This document shows, in pieces, positions 1 through 9,340 of a DNA stretch of 64,000 bases. Location: the NCBI GenBank assembly GCA_965263205.1, contig CBDHHF010000001.1, positions 1 through 64,000 on the forward strand. Reading direction: 5' to 3'. This stretch comes from JBCCIM01 sp965263205 (lineage in GTDB: Bacteria; Bacteroidota; Rhodothermia; Rhodothermales; JAHQVL01). Below the pieces are notes generated by a model. The model saw only the letters and a program-made list of their open reading frames with translations. It did no database searches and was not told the origin of the DNA. How positions within the stretch are numbered: the first letter of the stretch is position 1; each line of letters begins with the position of its first letter. The translations under genes and the position numbers were made by a program.

Positions 1-63
1 CTGATCACCGCCGGCTACCTGTTCTTCGTAGCCAATATGCAAAAACGCAAAGTCCACGCCTGA
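1..63 (+). CDS. C-terminal end of an unrecognised membrane protein (partial)
   Basis: Frame 1 is open from the first base to a TGA at 61-63 and encodes the last 20 residues of a protein that begins outside the window. The tail has a hydrophobic stretch (ITAGYLFFVA) followed by a basic end (KRKVHA), the usual appearance of a final membrane helix with a short cytoplasmic tail. It is too short to assign to a family. It could also be a chance open frame, so confidence is moderate. Confidence 0.5.
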   Translation: MITAGYLFFVANMQKRKVHA

Positions 64-181
64 TCGAAGCCCTAATCGACGCGTTTTACTGCGATCTTTC
101 ACCTTATCTGTAACGTTGTTTAGCCGAAACTTATCTCATAGAAAATATTAAGAGAGAGTGAGCTATCTAACGAGGTGAATT

Positions 182-382
182 ATGACTACGGTGTTTCTTA
201 CCCTTGCAGTTATGGGGATGTGTTTTGCAATGATTGCAACCCGTATTCTGCTGGTAAAAGATGGTGAGTTCAAAGGCACGTGCAGCAGCAACAACCCCTA
301 TCTAAAAGATGACCTGGGTGAATGCACCGTGTGTGGCAAAAAGGTCGACGAACCCTGCCAGATGGACGTCCAGAAAGCCTGA
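182..382 (+). CDS. Small Cys-rich membrane protein, NqrM-like (Na+-NQR maturation factor candidate)
   Basis: This 66-residue protein has one N-terminal membrane helix (about residues 3-25) and then a small domain with Cys34, Cys48, Cys51 and Cys59, plus Cys14 in the helix. That layout (helix, then KGTC, CxxC and a last Cys) resembles NqrM (DUF539), which delivers iron to the NqrD/NqrE centre. It lies next to apbE, the other NQR maturation gene, and converges on it with only 4 bases between stop codons. The start at 182 follows a GAGGTG ribosome binding site. The family call rests on the cysteine pattern and context, not on an alignment; another small membrane protein remains possible. Confidence 0.6.
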   Translation: MTTVFLTLAVMGMCFAMIATRILLVKDGEFKGTCSSNNPYLKDDLGECTVCGKKVDEPCQMDVQKA

Positions 383-386
383 TTTT

Positions 387-1469
387 TTACGCTTCTGGCT
401 TTGCAATCCCGCTTTTCCGATTTTCCATCTGTAACGACTGTGCCTCCGGGAAGCCGGAGGTGATTGTTTCTTCAAATCCCTCTGCACCGTCCGAAGTAAT
501 GAAGTACGCTTCAATGCCGTCTTGTGCTTCGGCCAACGCTTCCGCTTTTTCTTTCCCTAACACCATAAATGCTGTTGCATAGGCGTCCGCTGTCATGCAA
601 TCCGGTCCAATGACGGATACACTCAGCAAATCGCTCTCCTCAGGGTAGCCCGTCGAAGGGTTTATGGTGTGCACATATTTCTGTCCGTTCCGAACGTAGA
701 AATTCCTGTAGTTGCCCGAGGTGGCAAGGGCCTGGTCACCCATATCAATGGCCGCTTGCAATTCGCGGGTGGTGTTGGTCTCGAATGAGGGTTTGTCAAT
801 GCCGGCCCGCCAGGGGCGATCATCTGGATGCATCCCTTTTGTTCGTACTTCGCCGCCAATTTCTACAAAGTAGCTGGTAACACCCTGCCGCTCCAGGAGC
901 TCAGCCACAACGTCTACGCCGTATCCTTTTGCAATAGCACTAAAGTCGATTTGCGCCTCAGACACGTGTTTTTTTACGCTACTGTCTTGCAGGACAAACG
1001 CATCAAAGCTCGTGAGTTTTAAGAGTGCATCTACTTCTTCCTGCGTGAGCTCAGATGGGGCTTCAGCGCCAAATCCCCATGCAGTGATTAGAGGCCCAAG
1101 GGCAGGGTTAAATGCGCCTTCGGTTGCTGTGTGGATAGTTTTTGCGCGCTCGAAAACCGTGACAAAGTGTTTATCCACAGGATGCCACACGCTGGTGTCT
1201 GTAGATGCGTTGATGCCGGAGATGATTGAGTTCTCCATGTAGGTTGAAAGCGACTCGTTGACTTTAAGCAGCCAACCGCCCGTCAATACCTTAAGCATCT
1301 GTACCTGCGGATCTTCTGCATCCGACACAACAGCAGAGATGTTATAGGTTGTCCCCATCGTCTGCCCAGAATACTGGATGAGCGTGTCTGCCGGGGTAGG
1401 GGGGGCGTCTTCTGTTGCACATCCAGCAAGGAAGAGAAGAATAAAAAAGAAGTAGAGATGGCGTAGCAT
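387..1469 (-). CDS. apbE: FAD:protein FMN transferase ApbE (lipoprotein)
   Basis: ApbE uses FAD to attach FMN covalently to a threonine of target proteins, here most likely NqrB and NqrC. The start at 1469 was chosen because it places a lipoprotein signal (lipobox LAGC, Cys17) at the N-terminus; a longer frame to 1511 adds residues that hide the signal. Family landmarks are TMGTTY near residue 38, KGYGVD at 181-186, GGEVRTKG at 205-212, the HTINP segment near 267 and DAYATA near 295. At about 360 residues the length is normal. It is the last gene after nqrF, about 130 bases downstream, and is expected to act on the periplasmic side. Confidence 0.95.
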   Translation of the reverse strand: MLRHLYFFFILLFLAGCATEDAPPTPADTLIQYSGQTMGTTYNISAVVSDAEDPQVQMLKVLTGGWLLKVNESLSTYMENSIISGINASTDTSVWHPVDKHFVTVFERAKTIHTATEGAFNPALGPLITAWGFGAEAPSELTQEEVDALLKLTSFDAFVLQDSSVKKHVSEAQIDFSAIAKGYGVDVVAELLERQGVTSYFVEIGGEVRTKGMHPDDRPWRAGIDKPSFETNTTRELQAAIDMGDQALATSGNYRNFYVRNGQKYVHTINPSTGYPEESDLLSVSVIGPDCMTADAYATAFMVLGKEKAEALAEAQDGIEAYFITSDGAEGFEETITSGFPEAQSLQMENRKSGIAKPEA

Positions 1470-1598
1470 AACGGGTTTTGTGCAGTTTGGGGCGTCAGAA
1501 GCGGACAACAAAAAAGGGGAATAGCACCAAGGCCATTCCCCTTTTAAAGACCAGTTTGAATGCTGCGACCAGAAGAGCTGGCAGGCATTCAGCGCAGA

Positions 1599-2855
1599 TC
1601 AACCGAAGTCGTCAAACGCAATGTTGCTTGGTGGAACGCCGAGCTCGTCGAGCATGTTCATGACTGCTTTGAGCATGAGTGGCGGGCCACAGAGGTAGTA
1701 CTCAATTTCTTCAGGCTCAGGATGTTTGCTGAGGTACTGATCGAGCACAACCTGGTGAATGAAACCGACCGGACCATCCCAGTTGTCTTCTGGCAGCGGC
1801 TCAGAGAGGCCGATGTGGTACGAAAAGTTCGGGAAGTCTTTTTCGATGTCGCGAAAGTGGTCGGTGTAGAACAGCTCGCGCAGGGAGCGGCCACCATACC
1901 AGTAAGACACCGTCCGATCTGTTTTCAACGTGTGGAACAGGTGGAAGATGTGTGAACGCAGCGGTGCCATGCCGGCTCCACCACCGATATACACCATCTC
2001 CTTATCGGTGTCTTTGATGAAGAACTCACCATAAGGACCCGAGATCGTCACTTTGTCGCCAACGTTTCTTGAGAAGACGAACGAAGAGCAGAGGCCAGGA
2101 TTTACATCCATCCACTGATTCTTGGCGCGATCCCATGGCGGCGTGGCAATACGGATGTTGAGCATCACGATGTTGCCTTCAGCCGGGTGATTCGCCATCG
2201 AGTACGCACGATAGGCGAGCTCGTCGTTTTTCATCTTCAGATCCCAGAGCCCAAACTTGTCCCAGTCGGGGTGGTATTCTTCCTGGACTTTCATGTCCTT
2301 GAAGTTCACTTCGATTGGCGGTACGTCGATCTGGATATAACCACCAGACTGGAAGTCGAGCACTTCGCCTTCGGGCAGCTTAACAACAAACTCCTTGATA
2401 AAGGTAGCCACGTTGTCGTTGCCGATTACTTCGCAATCCCACTTCTTGATACCGAAAATCTCTTCTTCGACGTGGATCTCCATGTCCTGCTTTACCTTGA
2501 CCTGGCAACCCAGACGCCAGTTTTCGCCGGCTTCTTTGCGTGTCAGGTGGTTCATTTCAGTTGGCAGTACATCACCACCACCTTCCATGACCTGACAACG
2601 ACACATTGCGCAGGTGCCACCACCACCACAGGCGGAGGGCAGGAAAATGTTTTTTTCAGAAAGCGCTGTGAGCAGGGTGTCACCTGGCTTCACAACCAGC
2701 GGGTTTTCTTCGTCACCATTGACGATGATCTTTACGTCGCCAGACGGCATCAGCTTTTCTTTTGCCAAAACAAGCAGACCCACGAGGATCAGTGTCAAGG
2801 CAACAAAAGCGCCGATGCTCGCCAGCAGGACGGGTACCATATTTAGTATATCCAT
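1599..2855 (-). CDS. nqrF: Na+-translocating NADH:quinone reductase subunit F
   Basis: NqrF is the NADH-oxidising, electron-input subunit of the sodium-pumping NADH:quinone oxidoreductase. The 418-residue protein has an N-terminal membrane helix (about 7-31), a 2Fe-2S ferredoxin domain with Cys76, Cys82, Cys85 and Cys117, an FAD-binding RAYS motif at 216-219, and an NADH-binding reductase domain with GGGAGMAPLR at 291-300 and CGPP near 389. The C-terminus ends in FDDFG, typical of the family. It is the last subunit gene of the operon, 23 bases after nqrE. Confidence 0.98.
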   Translation of the reverse strand: MDILNMVPVLLASIGAFVALTLILVGLLVLAKEKLMPSGDVKIIVNGDEENPLVVKPGDTLLTALSEKNIFLPSACGGGGTCAMCRCQVMEGGGDVLPTEMNHLTRKEAGENWRLGCQVKVKQDMEIHVEEEIFGIKKWDCEVIGNDNVATFIKEFVVKLPEGEVLDFQSGGYIQIDVPPIEVNFKDMKVQEEYHPDWDKFGLWDLKMKNDELAYRAYSMANHPAEGNIVMLNIRIATPPWDRAKNQWMDVNPGLCSSFVFSRNVGDKVTISGPYGEFFIKDTDKEMVYIGGGAGMAPLRSHIFHLFHTLKTDRTVSYWYGGRSLRELFYTDHFRDIEKDFPNFSYHIGLSEPLPEDNWDGPVGFIHQVVLDQYLSKHPEPEEIEYYLCGPPLMLKAVMNMLDELGVPPSNIAFDDFG

Positions 2856-2878
2856 ATCTATCTGCAGCTATTATAGCT

Positions 2879-3490
2879 TTATAATTGGATACCGGCAAAG
2901 CTCATAAAGGCAACGCCCATGAGCCCGGTAATGATAAACGCGAGACCCAGTCCTCTCAAAGCAGGGGGGATATGGGAGTAACGCAGTTTTTCACGAATAG
3001 ATGCAATGGCTACGATAGCCAGGAAAAAACCGAATCCAGAACCCACACCAAAGACGACGGCTTCGTCAAAAGCATAGTCGCGCTCCATGATAAACAGCGA
3101 GCCACCCAGGATGGCGCAGTTCACTGTAATCAGCGGGAGGAAAATACCTAGCGAGGTATACAGTGCAGGGAAATACCGCTCAACAACGATTTCTACAAGC
3201 TGTACCATCGATGCAATTACCGCGATAAAGACGATAAACTGCAGGAAGGTAAGATCGACACTGGCAAGGCTTGGCGAAATGGCTGCGAGGGCGCCTTCTT
3301 TCAAAACGAACGTGTTAACGATCCAGTTGATCGGCGCTGTGATTGCGAGTACAAAGATTACCGCAAGTCCGAGGCCGAATGCTGTCTTGACCGTTTTTGA
3401 AACCGCGAGGTAAGAACACATGCCCAGGAAGTATGCCAGGATCATGTTCTCGATAAAAGCGGATTTTATAAATAAGTTAACCAGTTCCAT
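2879..3490 (-). CDS. nqrE: Na+-translocating NADH:quinone reductase subunit E
   Basis: NqrE is a membrane subunit of about 200 residues with six predicted helices. With NqrD it forms a symmetric pair that holds an iron centre between them; conserved cysteines are visible (GMCSYLAVSK in helix 1, NCAILGGS in the middle). The opening ENMILAYFLGMC is highly typical. The ATG at 3490 gives the expected family start. It lies between nqrD and nqrF with short gaps and shares one transcription unit with them. Confidence 0.97.
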   Translation of the reverse strand: MELVNLFIKSAFIENMILAYFLGMCSYLAVSKTVKTAFGLGLAVIFVLAITAPINWIVNTFVLKEGALAAISPSLASVDLTFLQFIVFIAVIASMVQLVEIVVERYFPALYTSLGIFLPLITVNCAILGGSLFIMERDYAFDEAVVFGVGSGFGFFLAIVAIASIREKLRYSHIPPALRGLGLAFIITGLMGVAFMSFAGIQL

Positions 3491-3527
3491 GGTTCTAATG
3501 TGCTACTAGGGTTGAAATACGACGGTG

Positions 3528-4220
3528 TCAGGAAACATCAACGAGTTTGCTGTTGATGGAACGTTGCAGCCAGATCAAGAGACCGATGATGAACATCGCA
3601 GCTGCAGACGTGAGCATGATACCATTGTTTTCATAGCCCATGTCGTAGAGAAATTGTGGGACTACCTGTATGCCAAACAAGGTGCCGGCACCAAACAGTT
3701 CGCGGAAAAACGCAACAACCAGCAGAATCGCGCCATAACCGATGCCGTTCCCGAGGCCATCGAGCAGCGAAGGCCAGGGTTTGTTACCCATCGCAAATGC
3801 TTCGAGCCGGCCCATCACAATACAGTTGGTGATGATCAGGCCAATGTATACGGACAGCTCACGGCTGACGTCGTACACAAATGCTTTTAGCACCTGGTCA
3901 ACGAGAATTACGAGGCTTGCAATTACAGTCAGCTGCACAATCATCCTGATTCGTGATGGAATGGTGTTGCGCAAGACTGAGATGATGAAGTTGGCGCTGG
4001 AGATAACCACAATCACCGAAAGCGTCATTACAAACGCCGGCTTCATTTGTGTGGTTACAGCCAGTGCAGAACATACCCCCAACACCTGGACCGTAATCGG
4101 GTTGTTATCATTAAACGGGTCCGTTATGAGGCGCTTGTTCTTCTTGGAGAACAACGGCTCTTTAGGTTCTGGTTTTAGAACTTCGGCACCCGAGGTTTTA
4201 TCAACGGTTTCGGTACTCAT
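3528..4220 (-). CDS. nqrD: Na+-translocating NADH:quinone reductase subunit D
   Basis: This is the partner of NqrE: a six-helix membrane subunit with matching cysteine segments (LGVCSALAVT and NCIVMGRLEAFA). The ATG at 4220 was chosen because the reading frame further upstream runs into nqrC and adds residues foreign to the family. The resulting 230 residues include a longer than usual hydrophilic N-terminus of about 40 residues, rich in Glu, Lys and Pro (EPKEPLFSKKNKR), before the first helix. It starts 7 bases after the nqrC stop, consistent with translational coupling. Confidence 0.96.
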   Translation of the reverse strand: MSTETVDKTSGAEVLKPEPKEPLFSKKNKRLITDPFNDNNPITVQVLGVCSALAVTTQMKPAFVMTLSVIVVISSANFIISVLRNTIPSRIRMIVQLTVIASLVILVDQVLKAFVYDVSRELSVYIGLIITNCIVMGRLEAFAMGNKPWPSLLDGLGNGIGYGAILLVVAFFRELFGAGTLFGIQVVPQFLYDMGYENNGIMLTSAAAMFIIGLLIWLQRSINSKLVDVS

Positions 4221-4227
4221 ACCAGAT

Positions 4228-4923
4228 CTATGATTTAATTTTGTTGAAGTATGGGGAGTAGTTTTGCAATTCCTCGTCGAACATGGTGGTGACACCATTG
4301 GTCGTCATGGTGGAGCCGGAAATGCCATCTACAATATGGGGCTCTGCTGCAACGTCGTTACCGCTGCCTTTGAGCACGGTAATCGCCGCAAATGCACCAC
4401 CGTTATCGTAGATTTTTTTGCCTTTGTACTGTTCCTGAAAGCGATCAGTTTTGATTTCTGCACCGAGGCCCGGCGTCTCCTTTTCATGATCGAAAACAAC
4501 ACCGTAAATGGTTGTTACATCATCTTCCAGCGCCACGAATGCACTGATAGGTCCCCAGAGGCCCGTGCCCTGGATCGGAATGATGTAGTTGGTACGCGCG
4601 TCATCTTTGTATACAAACAGGGGAAGCAGACGCTCTTCCTCACTCTTCTTGGCCTCTTTTGCGATGTCTACATCAAATGCAACCGCATCTGATACTTCTT
4701 CGCCATTTGCATTGACAACAACTTCGGTGATGAAATTATTGTAGTCCGCTTCGAGGGTCTCTTCGTTGACCTCCATAACACTCTGCAAAATAGCTTTGCG
4801 TTTGGCCTGGTCTTCGTTGATTTTCTGTAGCGGGTACAGACTTGTTGCCGCGACGGCTAATACGAGCGCTACGAGCGCCGTAAAGCCCATGGCGTAAAGG
4901 AACGTATATCTATTTGAGTGCAC
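4228..4923 (-). CDS. nqrC: Na+-translocating NADH:quinone reductase subunit C
   Basis: NqrC has one membrane helix (about 10-30) and a periplasmic FMN-binding domain. The covalent FMN attachment motif reads DGISGST at 199-205, so Thr205 should carry the flavin; the usual Ala before the Thr is Ser here. The start is GTG at 4923 and overlaps the end of nqrB by 14 bases, a sign of coupled translation. At 231 residues it is slightly shorter than proteobacterial homologues. It is a substrate of the ApbE encoded downstream. Confidence 0.96.
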   Translation of the reverse strand: MHSNRYTFLYAMGFTALVALVLAVAATSLYPLQKINEDQAKRKAILQSVMEVNEETLEADYNNFITEVVVNANGEEVSDAVAFDVDIAKEAKKSEEERLLPLFVYKDDARTNYIIPIQGTGLWGPISAFVALEDDVTTIYGVVFDHEKETPGLGAEIKTDRFQEQYKGKKIYDNGGAFAAITVLKGSGNDVAAEPHIVDGISGSTMTTNGVTTMFDEELQNYSPYFNKIKS

Positions 4924-6094
4924 GGCTCAGCCTCCGTTTGATGTTAGACTGGACAACAAGGTGATCGATGGTTGGGGCAAAAACATTCATAAACAGGATC
5001 GCAAGCATCCAGCCCTCGGGATACGCAGGGTTGATGACGCGAATCAGTATGCCAAAGACACCAATAAAGAATCCATAGACCCATTTGCCTCGTATGGTTT
5101 GTGAGGCCGTTACCGGGTCGGTGGCCATGAATACCATAGCGAACAGCATGCTTCCCATCACGAGGTGATAGTGTGCGGGGACATCCGGGAAAGGATTGAT
5201 GTCAGCTACTGCTAGCACCGTTGCAGTTACGAAGGTGCCGATGAGCATGCTCAGCATGATGCGCCAGCTACCAATTCCGGTTGTAAGGAGAACCAGTGCG
5301 CCAATGCCAATTGCAATGATTGACGTTTCGCCAATCGAGCCTGGGATAAAACCTAATGTGATATTAGACAGGCTGTATGAAACGTGCTGCATGGCGTCCA
5401 GGCCGGCAATACCGTTCTGGAATGCAACAGCCAGTGGCGTTGCACCGGAGAAGCCGTCTACGAACAGGCTCGGGTCGCCGGCAATCCATACTTTATCTCC
5501 CGAAATGTACGTCGGATAGGCAAAGAAGATGAACACACGCGCAGTCAGTGCCACGTTCAAGATGTTCATCCCTGTGCCACCAAACGCCTCTTTCCCAACT
5601 ACAACGGCAAAAATGGTTGCAAGCGCGACCATCCAGAGCGGTACCGTTGGCGGCATGACAAGCGGAATAAGCATCCCGGTGACAAGAAAGCCCTCGTTCA
5701 CAGAGTGTTGGCGCGAAACGGCGAAGGCAAATTCAACCCCCAAACCTACGGCGTATGACACAATCACGATCGGCAGCACTTTGATGGCGCCATACATGAT
5801 TTTGTCCATGAAGCCTTCACCGAGCCCAATAAATTCGCCCATGGCGAGGTAGTGCTGGTGCCCAACATTCCAAATCCCAAACAGGAGACAAGGAATCATG
5901 GCAACAACCACAGTAAACATGGTACGCTTCAGGTCGATGCCGTCTTTAATGTGTGCTTCACCCTTACCTGTTGCATGGCCAGGGACAAAGAGAAAGGTTT
6001 CAAAAGCATCATAAGCGTAGTACAGCTTATTCAGCTTGCCTCCTTCCTCAAAATGGGGCTTGAGCGAGCCCAGTATATTTTCAAATAGTTTCAT
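4910..6094 (-). CDS. nqrB: Na+-translocating NADH:quinone reductase subunit B
   Basis: NqrB is the main membrane subunit, carrying riboflavin and a covalent FMN and lying on the Na+ path. The 394-residue protein has about ten helices after a hydrophilic N-terminal region. The FMN attachment motif is a canonical DGFSGAT at 213-219, so Thr219 is the flavinylated residue. It follows nqrA by 33 bases and overlaps nqrC. Nothing unusual is seen in the sequence. Confidence 0.98.
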   Translation of the reverse strand: MKLFENILGSLKPHFEEGGKLNKLYYAYDAFETFLFVPGHATGKGEAHIKDGIDLKRTMFTVVVAMIPCLLFGIWNVGHQHYLAMGEFIGLGEGFMDKIMYGAIKVLPIVIVSYAVGLGVEFAFAVSRQHSVNEGFLVTGMLIPLVMPPTVPLWMVALATIFAVVVGKEAFGGTGMNILNVALTARVFIFFAYPTYISGDKVWIAGDPSLFVDGFSGATPLAVAFQNGIAGLDAMQHVSYSLSNITLGFIPGSIGETSIIAIGIGALVLLTTGIGSWRIMLSMLIGTFVTATVLAVADINPFPDVPAHYHLVMGSMLFAMVFMATDPVTASQTIRGKWVYGFFIGVFGILIRVINPAYPEGWMLAILFMNVFAPTIDHLVVQSNIKRRLSRALK

Positions 6095-6127
6095 AGTCAG
6101 TCAGAATCTCTTCCCGATTCAAGTGTG

Positions 6128-7480
6128 TCATCCTTCGATGCGCATGAGGTCAAGACCATCACGCAAAATCTTCTGTACAGGCTGTTTGGACGTGCAAACA
6201 AACTCGCACAGCGCTACATCTTCCTCTACCACCTCGTAAATGCCGAGGCCTTCCATCTGGTCAAAGTCCTGGTACATAATGGACTTGATCAGGTGCTGCG
6301 GTAGCACATCCATAGGCGTTACTTTCTCGTACTGCCCGGTCATCACGTAGGCACGCTCTTCTCCGTGGTTGTTGGAGTTCACGTGGTACTCGCGATTGGG
6401 GAAGAGGAACGAAGGGAAGGTGCGTGAAAGGCTCGGACGCGGGTAACTAGGGAATAACCAGCCCAGGAACTCGTGTGTGTTGCCTTCTTCGATGACTGTA
6501 ATCAGGTCATCAAACATGCCGACAAAGCCTTCGCTGGAAATCCGTGTACCAGTCAACACGTTGCCGCTGATATAGCGCACGTTTTCCTGGTTGACGTTGT
6601 TTTCCACAACGGGCTTGATCGAGGCACCAATACGCGTTTTGAAATAGCCTCTCGTCTTCAGTTCATCGCCGGCAAAAGCGACGGTGCGCTGCGCATCGTA
6701 GATGCCTTCAGCGAACAGCTTGCCGATGATGGCCACATCCTGCGGGCGTACGGTCCAAACCGTTTCACCTTTGCTGATGGCTGAAACGTGGTGTATGTGA
6801 ACACCTACGTTGCCGGCAGGGTGGGGGCCCTTGAAGGAATGAATCTTGACGCCTTCTGCGCGCTTGTACACTTCAGCAGAAGTGGTCGTTACACCCAGAT
6901 GAACGTTGCCAGTGGTCAGTTTGCCAAGCACGTTCAGACCATGCTGGAAATCTTTCTCTTTGCCCTGGATGACGTAATTCTGATCTGCACTCAGTGGCGC
7001 TGTGTCGAAGCACGACACAAAGATGTCGCGCGGAACGACATCGGGATTTGGCACCACGTTGTACGGGCGTTGGCGCATCAGCACCCAGGCACCCGCTTCG
7101 AGGAGTCGGTTTACGATATCTTCGCGCGAAGCGCTCGACGGATCCATTTTGCCGAATTCCTTAAACTTGGTTTCAGCATCAGCCAGGATCACAATTTCGC
7201 TGATCGCACGTTTTGCTCCACGTCGAACTTCTACAATCTCGCCGCTAACAGGCGCCGTGTAGATGATGTTCGGGGAGGGTTTATCAAAAAAGAGAGGTTC
7301 GCCGGCGCGAACCTCATCTCCTTCTTTAATACTTAATTTTGGTATAGGGGCAATGCCAATAATGTCCGTTGGCTTCAAAGCAAACAAACTGGGCTGCGCC
7401 ACATCAAGGTGCTTGGTTTCGGCAGTTCCTTTCAGCCGAATATCAAACCCTTTTTTGAGATTTTTAACGCCGTTGTTCAT
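6128..7480 (-). CDS. nqrA: Na+-translocating NADH:quinone reductase subunit A
   Basis: NqrA is the soluble, cytoplasmic-side subunit that binds quinone; it has no membrane helix. The frame extends to a TTG at 7513, but the ATG at 7480 gives MNNGVKNLKKGFDIRLKG, the expected family opening, and a 450-residue protein of normal length. The N-terminal barrel-sandwich part includes KEGDEVRAGEPLFFDKP and APVSGEIVEV. It is the first gene of the nqrABCDEF-apbE unit, so the promoter should lie in 7481-7629. The ribosome binding site for the ATG is weak. Confidence 0.97.
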   Translation of the reverse strand: MNNGVKNLKKGFDIRLKGTAETKHLDVAQPSLFALKPTDIIGIAPIPKLSIKEGDEVRAGEPLFFDKPSPNIIYTAPVSGEIVEVRRGAKRAISEIVILADAETKFKEFGKMDPSSASREDIVNRLLEAGAWVLMRQRPYNVVPNPDVVPRDIFVSCFDTAPLSADQNYVIQGKEKDFQHGLNVLGKLTTGNVHLGVTTTSAEVYKRAEGVKIHSFKGPHPAGNVGVHIHHVSAISKGETVWTVRPQDVAIIGKLFAEGIYDAQRTVAFAGDELKTRGYFKTRIGASIKPVVENNVNQENVRYISGNVLTGTRISSEGFVGMFDDLITVIEEGNTHEFLGWLFPSYPRPSLSRTFPSFLFPNREYHVNSNNHGEERAYVMTGQYEKVTPMDVLPQHLIKSIMYQDFDQMEGLGIYEVVEEDVALCEFVCTSKQPVQKILRDGLDLMRIEG

Positions 7481-7626
7481 AAAGCGTGTGACAAAAACCG
7501 AATTATTCCTCAAAATGGATGCAAAACTCAGGGGAAAGCCCCCATGTATTACATCGCCTGCTTAAACGCATTAGTATAGATAATCCTTTCCAGTATCTGC
7601 TACATTCACGTATTATTAATACCGCA

Positions 7627-7651
7627 CGATCAAAAAATATTAATTTGATCG
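7627..7651. repeat. 8-bp hairpin over the stop codon of the hypothetical gene
   Basis: CGATCAAA at 7627-7634 and TTTGATCG at 7644-7651 are exact inverted copies separated by 9 AT-rich bases. The hairpin spans the stop codon of the minus-strand gene that ends at 7630. There is no clean T run after it on the minus strand, so it may be a weak terminator or an operator for the nqr promoter region; the function is not shown. Confidence 0.4.
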
Positions 7652-7986
7652 ATTTTGAATGGCCCGGAAGCGATCATCAAATGCTCAACCTGCTGTGCAG
7701 CCAGATTGATCGGGCGAAGGCGCATATCAAAGCCTTCATGCTCGATTGAAAACTGCGTGGCCCCCAGTAAACGGGCGCCTTCTAGTAGCAATTTTACAAC
7801 CTGTACCAGGAACGCCTCATCTGCCGTCTGCACAACAACAGCGAGTTCAGGCGCCCTGAAACCTGCTCCTTTTTCCAGCACCTCAAAATCAACCTTCTCG
7901 GCCTGATCGCCAACGCTGGACGTCAGGAGATCAGCCAGCTTTTGGGTAGAAATATTTGGGATGTAAACTGGAATTCTATATGCCAT
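7630..7986 (-). CDS. Hypothetical protein, 118 residues
   Basis: I do not recognise this protein. It is soluble and has a balanced composition typical of a real gene: an N-terminal strand-like segment (RIPVYIPNIS), a helix-rich middle with VVVQTADEAFLVQVVKLLL and a mixed C-terminal half. It has no signal peptide, membrane segment or cysteine. It lies alone between mdh and nqrA on the same strand, about 220 bases after mdh and 150 bases before nqrA. The ATG at 7986 is the only sensible start. It could be a small alpha/beta fold protein; no function is inferred. Confidence 0.6.
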   Translation of the reverse strand: MAYRIPVYIPNISTQKLADLLTSSVGDQAEKVDFEVLEKGAGFRAPELAVVVQTADEAFLVQVVKLLLEGARLLGATQFSIEHEGFDMRLRPINLAAQQVEHLMIASGPFKIDQINIF

Positions 7987-8205
7987 AGGACGTGCATTCT
8001 ACCTTGGTTCAAGCAACGCGCATGTCCTGCGGAGCAATTTTTCACACCATGAAATAGGTATGTGAACACATAGTTTCCACTTTTCAACGGTTTCATAATC
8101 CAGGGCGAAACCTCTACGGACAAGCTGTCCCGATTGAGCAGAAGTTCACCCTGGTTACGAAACAGAAAAGGAAGTCAGGACGCCGCCATAACGCCCGAAC
8201 CTAGA

Positions 8206-9138
8206 TCAAGATGCATCCAATCTGGCAAGGGCTTCCAGGTTGGCTTTTACGTGGTCTGCTGAGTTGTTCATCAGCGCTTTTTCTTCGCTGCTCAGGTCCA
8301 CTTCGATGATCTCCTTGATGCCACCTTTGCCGAGTTTGGCCGGCACACCGAGAAAGATGTCATGCAAGCCATACTGGCCATCGAGGCGCGCAGCGCATGG
8401 CAGTACACGGTTGGAGTCTTTGACAATGGCTTCTGCCATTTCCGCTGCGGCAGCACCCGGTGCGTACCACGCCGAGGTGCCCATCAGTTTTACAATTTCG
8501 CCGCCTCCAAATTTGGTGCGCTCAACAATGGCGTTAATGGTAGCCTCGTCCATCAACTCTGGCAGGGGAATGCCTCCAACGGAGGTGTAGCGAGGAAGCG
8601 GCACCATGGTGTCACCATGGCCACCGAGGAGGAGTGCCTGGATGTCGCGCACTGAACAGCCGAGCTCCATGGCGATAAAGGCGCGGTAGCGGGCGGTGTC
8701 GAGTACGCCAGCCATGCCCATGACGCGTTCGCTTGGTAAGCCGCTTTCCTGGAATGCAGCATAGCTCATCACGTCGAGCGGATTGGAAACGACAATCAGG
8801 ATTGCATTTGGGCTTTCGGCCATCAGGAGCTTGGTGACTGACCGAACAATTTTTGCGTTGATCGAGAGGAGGTCGTCGCGGCTCATGCCTGGCTTCCGCG
8901 GGGAGCCGGCGGTAATGATTGCGATATCCGTACCCGCAGTATCTTTGTAATCGTTGGTACCAACGACGCGGGTATCAAAGAGGTGAATGGGGGCCGACTC
9001 CTGGATATCCAGTGCCTTGCCTTGAGGCAGGCCGTCTACGATGTCAATAATGACAACTTCGTCCGCAATGTCTTTCCGCGCTACGCAGTCTGCTGCGGTG
9101 GCGCCTACATTTCCAGCGCCTATAACCGTGATTTTCAT
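8206..9138 (-). CDS. mdh: Malate dehydrogenase (LDH-like type)
   Basis: This enzyme oxidises malate to oxaloacetate with NAD+ in the TCA cycle. The N-terminal Rossmann motif GAGNVGATAA is at residues 7-16, the acidic residue ending the second strand (VIIDIVDG) predicts NAD+ preference, MSRDDLL carries a substrate arginine, VSNPLDVM is the cofactor/substrate segment and GGHGDTMVPL holds the catalytic histidine. The 310-residue length and sequence fit the LDH-like malate dehydrogenases of Bacteroidota and Chlorobi. It appears to be transcribed alone. Confidence 0.97.
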   Translation of the reverse strand: MKITVIGAGNVGATAADCVARKDIADEVVIIDIVDGLPQGKALDIQESAPIHLFDTRVVGTNDYKDTAGTDIAIITAGSPRKPGMSRDDLLSINAKIVRSVTKLLMAESPNAILIVVSNPLDVMSYAAFQESGLPSERVMGMAGVLDTARYRAFIAMELGCSVRDIQALLLGGHGDTMVPLPRYTSVGGIPLPELMDEATINAIVERTKFGGGEIVKLMGTSAWYAPGAAAAEMAEAIVKDSNRVLPCAARLDGQYGLHDIFLGVPAKLGKGGIKEIIEVDLSSEEKALMNNSADHVKANLEALARLDAS

Positions 9139-9340
9139 CTTTTATCTAACGGGGTAACATGAACATTTATGTGGAAATAGAACCAACTTTCATCTGCGCT
9201 ATACTAAGGCCGCCGGCCTATCTGCCGCACGCAAGCTAATCCAAGATTTATCGAATTATTCGCACCGGTAAAACTGTGACGCATCAGTACGCATTGTCTG
9301 CACACACTGGCCTTCCCTTCGAACGCAATTGGCGTGGGTT

